Source: Yamadazyma tenuis (lineage: Eukaryota > Ascomycota > Pichiomycetes > Serinales > Debaryomycetaceae). From it: a stretch of DNA of 64,000 nucleotides. A program made the position numbers and the translations under genes. The stretch's first letter is position 1. The number at the start of each line of letters is the position of its first letter. The stretch lies in NCBI RefSeq assembly GCF_029203305.1, contig NC_089467.1:992001-1056000 (forward strand), read 5' to 3'. Below the pieces are notes generated by a model that made no database searches, was not told the DNA's origin, and worked only from the letters and a program-made list of their open reading frames with translations. This document shows, piece by piece, positions 60,001 to 64,000 of the stretch.

Positions 60001-61873
60001 AACCACTAAGCAATTGATCAGTGAGATAAGTACGGTTAAAGTTGAGCAACAAAACAAAAGATTATATCCGTTAACACCAAAGCCCCAGGAACAGTTGAAC
60101 TACAAATTCAATGACCTTGAAATCTTGTACGATATCTTGAGATTGAGCGATATCTTCATTAATAAGTCTTCCAACTACTCATCCAATGACAGAGAAAAGT
60201 TGGTCCAATTCTTCCAGTTCTTTGTTTCTTTATTCTTTTCTATTCCTCACGAAGAAATTGAAGCCAAGTTGAATGAAAGAAATTCAAAGGAAATCAACTC
60301 AAACGCAACTTCTAAAGAAGAAGAGCCTTCGGATGTCACTAACGAAACATCTGATGAAATATCTTCTCCTTCTAAGAAACGTCCAAGAGAAAATGATTTA
60401 TTAAAGGATGTATTGAAGAAGCAAAGCAAGTCGAAGAAGGACGAACCTGAAGCTTCTCCTCAAAACTCTGAATCTGAGGATCAATTGGACGAGATTGAAA
60501 AAGCTAGTGACTTGTGGATTTCTACCACTGGCAGAAAGTTCTCGTTGAAAGATAATGAAGCTTCTTTAGAGAAGAGAGATGTTTACAACTTGTTTTCAAA
60601 TACCACTATCTATGTCTTTTTCCGTCATTTGACAACGTTGTATCAAAGATTGGAAGAAATTAAGTTGATGAATGAAGTTATCGCTAAAGATGTCAAATCC
60701 CGGACCACCCCTCAATTTGCTAAAGACTTGAACTTAATCGGTCACCAATTGGAAGACATGAATGTTGAGATCACTGGGGATAAGAACTGTTACAAACAAG
60801 TCTTGTCTTTGACTGAGAGATTGTTGGAGGGTGAGTTAGAACACCAATGGTTTGAAGAGTCCATTCGCCAAGCTTACAAGAACAGGGCATACAAGATTTA
60901 TACCATTGACAAGGTTGTCCAAGCTATGGTAAAACATATTCATACCATGACTTCTGATTCCAAGACCTCCGAAATGATGGTTTTGTTTGAAGCGGATAGG
61001 AAAAGTCCAATCTCTACAACCAAGGATCAAATCTTGTACCGTATGCAAGTCAGAAGTCATATGACCAATGATGAGAACATGTTCAAGATTGCCTATAGAG
61101 AAACTGATAGTACTGTAAACATTCAGTTCGTTGGGCTCGATGACTTGACCATCAATGACCATAAGTCTGCTGAAGAACATTATAACTATTACGTCACAAG
61201 TTATGTTATGTCACATCCTACTGAGGGTGTTCCTGCTTCCAAGATTCACATGCCTTTCTCCAAAGACTTTATTGAAAACATCGATGAAGATCAATGCAAT
61301 GGCTATTCTGATTCACAGTTGAAGGTGTCCATCTGCCAGAATTCATACAGATTATTCTTTGAAGCTGATACCCATGATGAATTCACTACCAACTCGGTGT
61401 ATGAAAAACCCACGGAAGACAGTAAAACAAGGGAAGACAAGTTATCGACGTTAAAGAAGCTCCTTGAGGATGAAGAACTCGGATGGAAGTCTACCTTGAG
61501 TCAGTCTCAAGCTGCTCAAGCAGACGTGTACGAAGAAAAGATCAGAAACTTGTTCGATGCCGGTATCGAAGAATACAAGAGTATCAAAATTGAAATTGAA
61601 GAACCAGAAAAGGCTACTGAAGATGTCGAAATGCGTGATGCTGCTGACGATAATAACGGAACTGTAGGATCCAAACAGAAAAAGAACTCTAAGTCTGAGT
61701 CTGCAAAGCACCCAGATATGACTATTGATGATAGTACCATGGTTCAAGCTAACGACACAACTATTCAACAAGATGGTAATGACACCACTGCTGATGACAA
61801 TACCGTCAATGAGTCAATTGTTGGTATTGTCGCTACTGCTCCAAGTACGGCAGAAAATCACGAAGGAAAATGA
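57023..61873 (+). CDS. SIN3: Transcriptional corepressor scaffold Sin3 (four exons)
   Basis: Exons: 57023-57078, 57259-57305, 57437-57543, 57716-61873; joined, 1455 residues (S. cerevisiae 1536). The N-terminus is Gln/Pro/His-rich. Paired amphipathic helix domains follow: PAH1 about 185-258 ('[30 protein letters not shown]'), PAH2 about 316-381 ('[26 protein letters not shown]'), PAH3 about 553-615. The histone-deacetylase interaction domain starts near 628 ('YGPSYRQLPKAETYMPCSGRDEMCWEVLND'). The C-terminus is acidic. Sin3 scaffolds the Rpd3L and Rpd3S deacetylase complexes; Eaf3 of Rpd3S is encoded at 11 kb. All four exon joints keep frame: 34 codons plus one base, then 70 codons, then phase 0 into the long exon. 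Confidence 0.96.
57079..57258 (+). other. SIN3 intron 1
   Basis: 180 nt: donor GTATGT, branch TACTAAC at 57239-57245, acceptor TTTTTTTAG ending 57258. Interrupts a codon after its second base (AA + C = Asn). Read through, the frame stops within 25 nt. Confidence 0.92.
57306..57436 (+). other. SIN3 intron 2
   Basis: 131 nt: donor GTACGT, branch TACTAAC at 57418-57424, acceptor ATTTAG ending 57436. Splits a Gly codon (G + GA). Confidence 0.9.
57544..57715 (+). other. SIN3 intron 3
   Basis: 172 nt: donor GTATGT, branch TACTAAC at 57699-57705, acceptor TTTTTGCAG ending 57715. Phase 0, between Gln70 and His71. Confidence 0.92.
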
Positions 61874-61952
61874 AAAATTGCTTGAAGTTTTTTACCTGTT
61901 ATAAGCTAATGTACATTTATGTTTTTGTAAAATATTCTATTGATCGTCAAAA

Positions 61953-64000
61953 TCATCGTCTACCGAAGCTGCCTTCAGCCGCCGCTCTAGCGAGTCTCTC
62001 CGTAGCAATGCTATGTGCCAATTTTTCTCTTTGCTCGAGTCGTCTAGAAACAAACGATTTTTCATCCCGGATTATAAGTAACCTTAATATGATGTCTTCA
62101 GCTGAGGTCTGAGCAGCTATAGGATCTGCTCTGGCTTCAAGCTCCTCTTGTTGTGCTCTCTTTCTCGCTTTCGAGGTAGCGTTAGCCATTATTGTCTTAT
62201 TTCTAGCCATAGTCCCGGCTCTGCTCAAACTTCTTGGTCTGCCCTTCTGTTCAGTTGCTCCTGGTTGCAGGGAATTCAACTCTAACGTGCTATTATTTAG
62301 TGGGATTTTTCCACTATCAAAGTTGTTCCTGTCTCGCAATGACTTGACAAATGCAGGCGATAACCGTTCGACTTCTTGCTTCAAATAGTCAATATCTCCG
62401 TCGTAGTATACGGGTAACAACAAAAGTGATTGATAGTGCTCGTTCTTCAAGTCTCTAATAGGAGGTCCATTACCATCATTATGGAAGAAGTCAAAGCACA
62501 AGAAGTTCAACCAGGCAAAAACCGTTTCCAACTCATTGCTTGTAAGTAGTTTTCCAAATCCACTGATTCCAATGGTACTAGTAACATTCGCAACAGCAGA
62601 AGTGACAGCAGATTGCCATCCACCTGTAGAAGGCTTTGGTTGGTTGTGAGAAGCAGCTCGGGGTCCAAAGTTAGATAAGTTAAAAACTTTAGCTGTTACC
62701 AACTTTGGTAATAAAAGTTCATCAGCGCACGCGACAACTACTTGCCATGCAGCCACCATGACTAGAAGCAATAAGTCTTTGGTCAAGAACTCCGCAAGAA
62801 CCTGCAAGTTAGAGTTCAAGTAGTCATATAACGGTATCATGGCATCATGCATTTGATCTTCAGTGGGTTTAATTTGCCCATTATTTCCACAAATTGACTT
62901 CAAATTAGCTCGAGAAAAGCATAACCGTATAAACCTGGAGAATTTCTCCACAATCAACTTGATAGCTCTTTCCCGAGCTCTCATCAACGTCCTATGTGCT
63001 CTTCCCATGACAAAAATGGCATCTGCTCTTTCACTTTCAACCGCAACCTCAATTAATAATCTCCCTTGCGAGTCAAAATCCAAGAAGATTTCTTGGGGTA
63101 TGCCGTCATGTTTGAATCTCTTGGGATCTAGCTGTAGGACAGCCCTCCCGCATACTGAATGAGTTCCTAACTTCTCATCCCAAACAGTGACGGACAACGT
63201 AATACTGGTGTTCGGTTGCATTGTGAGTTCAAATTCTTCATCCCATTCAGGGTTTGGTGTATGGTTGATTGTTCTTGTCTTCCCAATGGTTTTGCGAGCC
63301 ACTGTATCAGTTAAGGTAACATAAGGTCTAATATTGGAGCTGTAAGAACCACCAGAAGCTAGATTTTCTGCTCTTTTCAATCTCAAGGAGAAAACATGAC
63401 TGGTAAAATAATTTTGACGGTTAGGCTCAAATGACCTCACAGTCTTCAGGATTAACTCGGGATCAAGAATGTCTTCAAGTTGAGCAAGCTGTTGCAGCAT
63501 TGCAGCCAAGTTGTTTAAAGCAACACAAGTTTCAGGACGGAAGTTGTAGGGTTCTTCTGCCTCAATTTTAGCCCCAGCTATTTGAATGTTATTTACTACA
63601 TTCTTCATTTCATCAAACCACCCTGCACTTTTTCGTTTATCAGCCTTCAGCTGTGTTGTTTCTAGCAATTTCTTCTGTTTATCTTCATTCAATTCAAACA
63701 TGATTTTGTCAGACATTGCTGAAGTGTATTTCAATACTCCATCGGAAATGCTCTTCAATAAAATAGTGTAGACTTTTGCCAATTGATACTCATTAGACCA
63801 CCCCAACAGTTCCAAGATCTTAAGAAATTCTCTAATTAACGAGAAGATATCCAATACAGATGTACTGAACTTTTTCTCGTCATTTTCAATATTTACTGGC
63901 TTGAAATTATCATTTTTGATAGCTTGGTCAACGATACTTTGGATTTTCTCTCCACTTTCATTCACCCACTCATTCAAACTAGAAAAGAAAAGCTTCTCTA
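61953..64000 (-). CDS. Unc13/Munc13-like protein with C2 and MHD domains (partial, C-terminal part)
   Basis: The frame is open to the right edge (codons before 63977 read on as 'EKLFFSSL'), so the N-terminal part is missing; about 682 residues are visible. A helical MHD1-like region comes first, then a C2 domain (about 63400-63050; 'FSLRLKRAENLAS', 'IRPYVTLTD', 'NHTPNPEWDEEFELTM', 'LSVTVWDEK'), then an MHD2-like helical block ('MIPLYDYLNSNLQVLAEFLTKDLLLLVMVAAWQVVVACADELLLP'). The tail is basic and Arg/Ala-rich with 'RPRSLSRAGTMARNK'. MHD-C2-MHD is the layout of Munc13/UNC-13 and S. pombe Ync13, which promote vesicle fusion or cytokinetic wall delivery. S. cerevisiae has no clear equivalent. 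It converges on SIN3 with an 79-bp gap. Confidence 0.85.
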   Translation of the reverse strand, partial: EKLFFSSLNEWVNESGEKIQSIVDQAIKNDNFKPVNIENDEKKFSTSVLDIFSLIREFLKILELLGWSNEYQLAKVYTILLKSISDGVLKYTSAMSDKIMFELNEDKQKKLLETTQLKADKRKSAGWFDEMKNVVNNIQIAGAKIEAEEPYNFRPETCVALNNLAAMLQQLAQLEDILDPELILKTVRSFEPNRQNYFTSHVFSLRLKRAENLASGGSYSSNIRPYVTLTDTVARKTIGKTRTINHTPNPEWDEEFELTMQPNTSITLSVTVWDEKLGTHSVCGRAVLQLDPKRFKHDGIPQEIFLDFDSQGRLLIEVAVESERADAIFVMGRAHRTLMRARERAIKLIVEKFSRFIRLCFSRANLKSICGNNGQIKPTEDQMHDAMIPLYDYLNSNLQVLAEFLTKDLLLLVMVAAWQVVVACADELLLPKLVTAKVFNLSNFGPRAASHNQPKPSTGGWQSAVTSAVANVTSTIGISGFGKLLTSNELETVFAWLNFLCFDFFHNDGNGPPIRDLKNEHYQSLLLLPVYYDGDIDYLKQEVERLSPAFVKSLRDRNNFDSGKIPLNNSTLELNSLQPGATEQKGRPRSLSRAGTMARNKTIMANATSKARKRAQQEELEARADPIAAQTSAEDIILRLLIIRDEKSFVSRRLEQREKLAHSIATERLARAAAEGSFGRR

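Overview
The window is nuclear DNA from a budding yeast (Saccharomycotina), most likely of the CUG-Ser1 (CTG) clade, Debaryomycetaceae-like. Genes are dense, mostly intron-less, alternate between strands and carry eukaryotic markers (Rsp5, Top1, Sin3, Kap123, Nup157/170, Rpb11). The few introns have GTATGT-type donors and perfect TACTAAC branch points. A nuclear gene for the 49 kDa complex I subunit excludes the Saccharomyces lineage. At 12659-12661 a casein kinase I gene has a CTG codon where the Yck family has a conserved Ser, which fits CUG=Ser decoding. All Leu residues from CTG in the translations described here are therefore suspect. The species cannot be fixed from sequence alone.

Layout. 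1-4 kb: the N-terminal part of a Stn1-like telomere protein, divergent from RRP8 (rRNA methyltransferase), which converges on AAH1 (adenine deaminase); then a stand-alone 5S rRNA gene. 4-12 kb: a chitin synthase, an unknown tail-anchored protein, TIM22, a long intergenic region upstream of RGI1, and EAF3. 12-21 kb: casein kinase I, a Zn2Cys6 regulator, a small unknown protein, RSP5, and a Dse1-like WD40 protein. 21-31 kb: a small secreted protein that shares an Ace2-motif-rich promoter with DSE1, ATG8 (one intron), PET112, STE3, KAP123, FAL1 and a Das2-like kinase. 31-41 kb: NUP157/170, RIM1, an unknown acidic protein, RIB4, and SSH1 (one intron after a 10-nt exon). 41-50 kb: a PH-domain-like protein, an unknown acidic protein, complex I 49 kDa subunit, JID1, MIX17, a predicted mitochondrial membrane protein and a Prm5/Csi2-like membrane protein. 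50-64 kb: TOP1, CDC5, RPB11, SIN3 (three introns near the 5' end), and the C-terminal 680 or so residues of an Unc13/MHD-C2 protein running off the right edge.

The genes are housekeeping or ordinary regulated loci. There is no transposon, prophage-like element or CRISPR array, and no convincing tRNA. Themes that recur are mitochondrial function (TIM22, PET112, RIM1, 49 kDa subunit, JID1, MIX17, RGI1), cell wall and daughter separation (chitin synthase, DSE1 and its secreted neighbour, Prm5/Csi2-like protein) and chromatin or telomeres (STN1, EAF3, SIN3, TOP1). I see no clear new multi-gene system. The best leads are the secreted gene divergent from DSE1, the intron-rich 5' end of SIN3, the lone 5S gene, a possible spliced minus-strand gene between TOP1 and CDC5, and a Cys-rich orphan reading frame upstream of RGI1.
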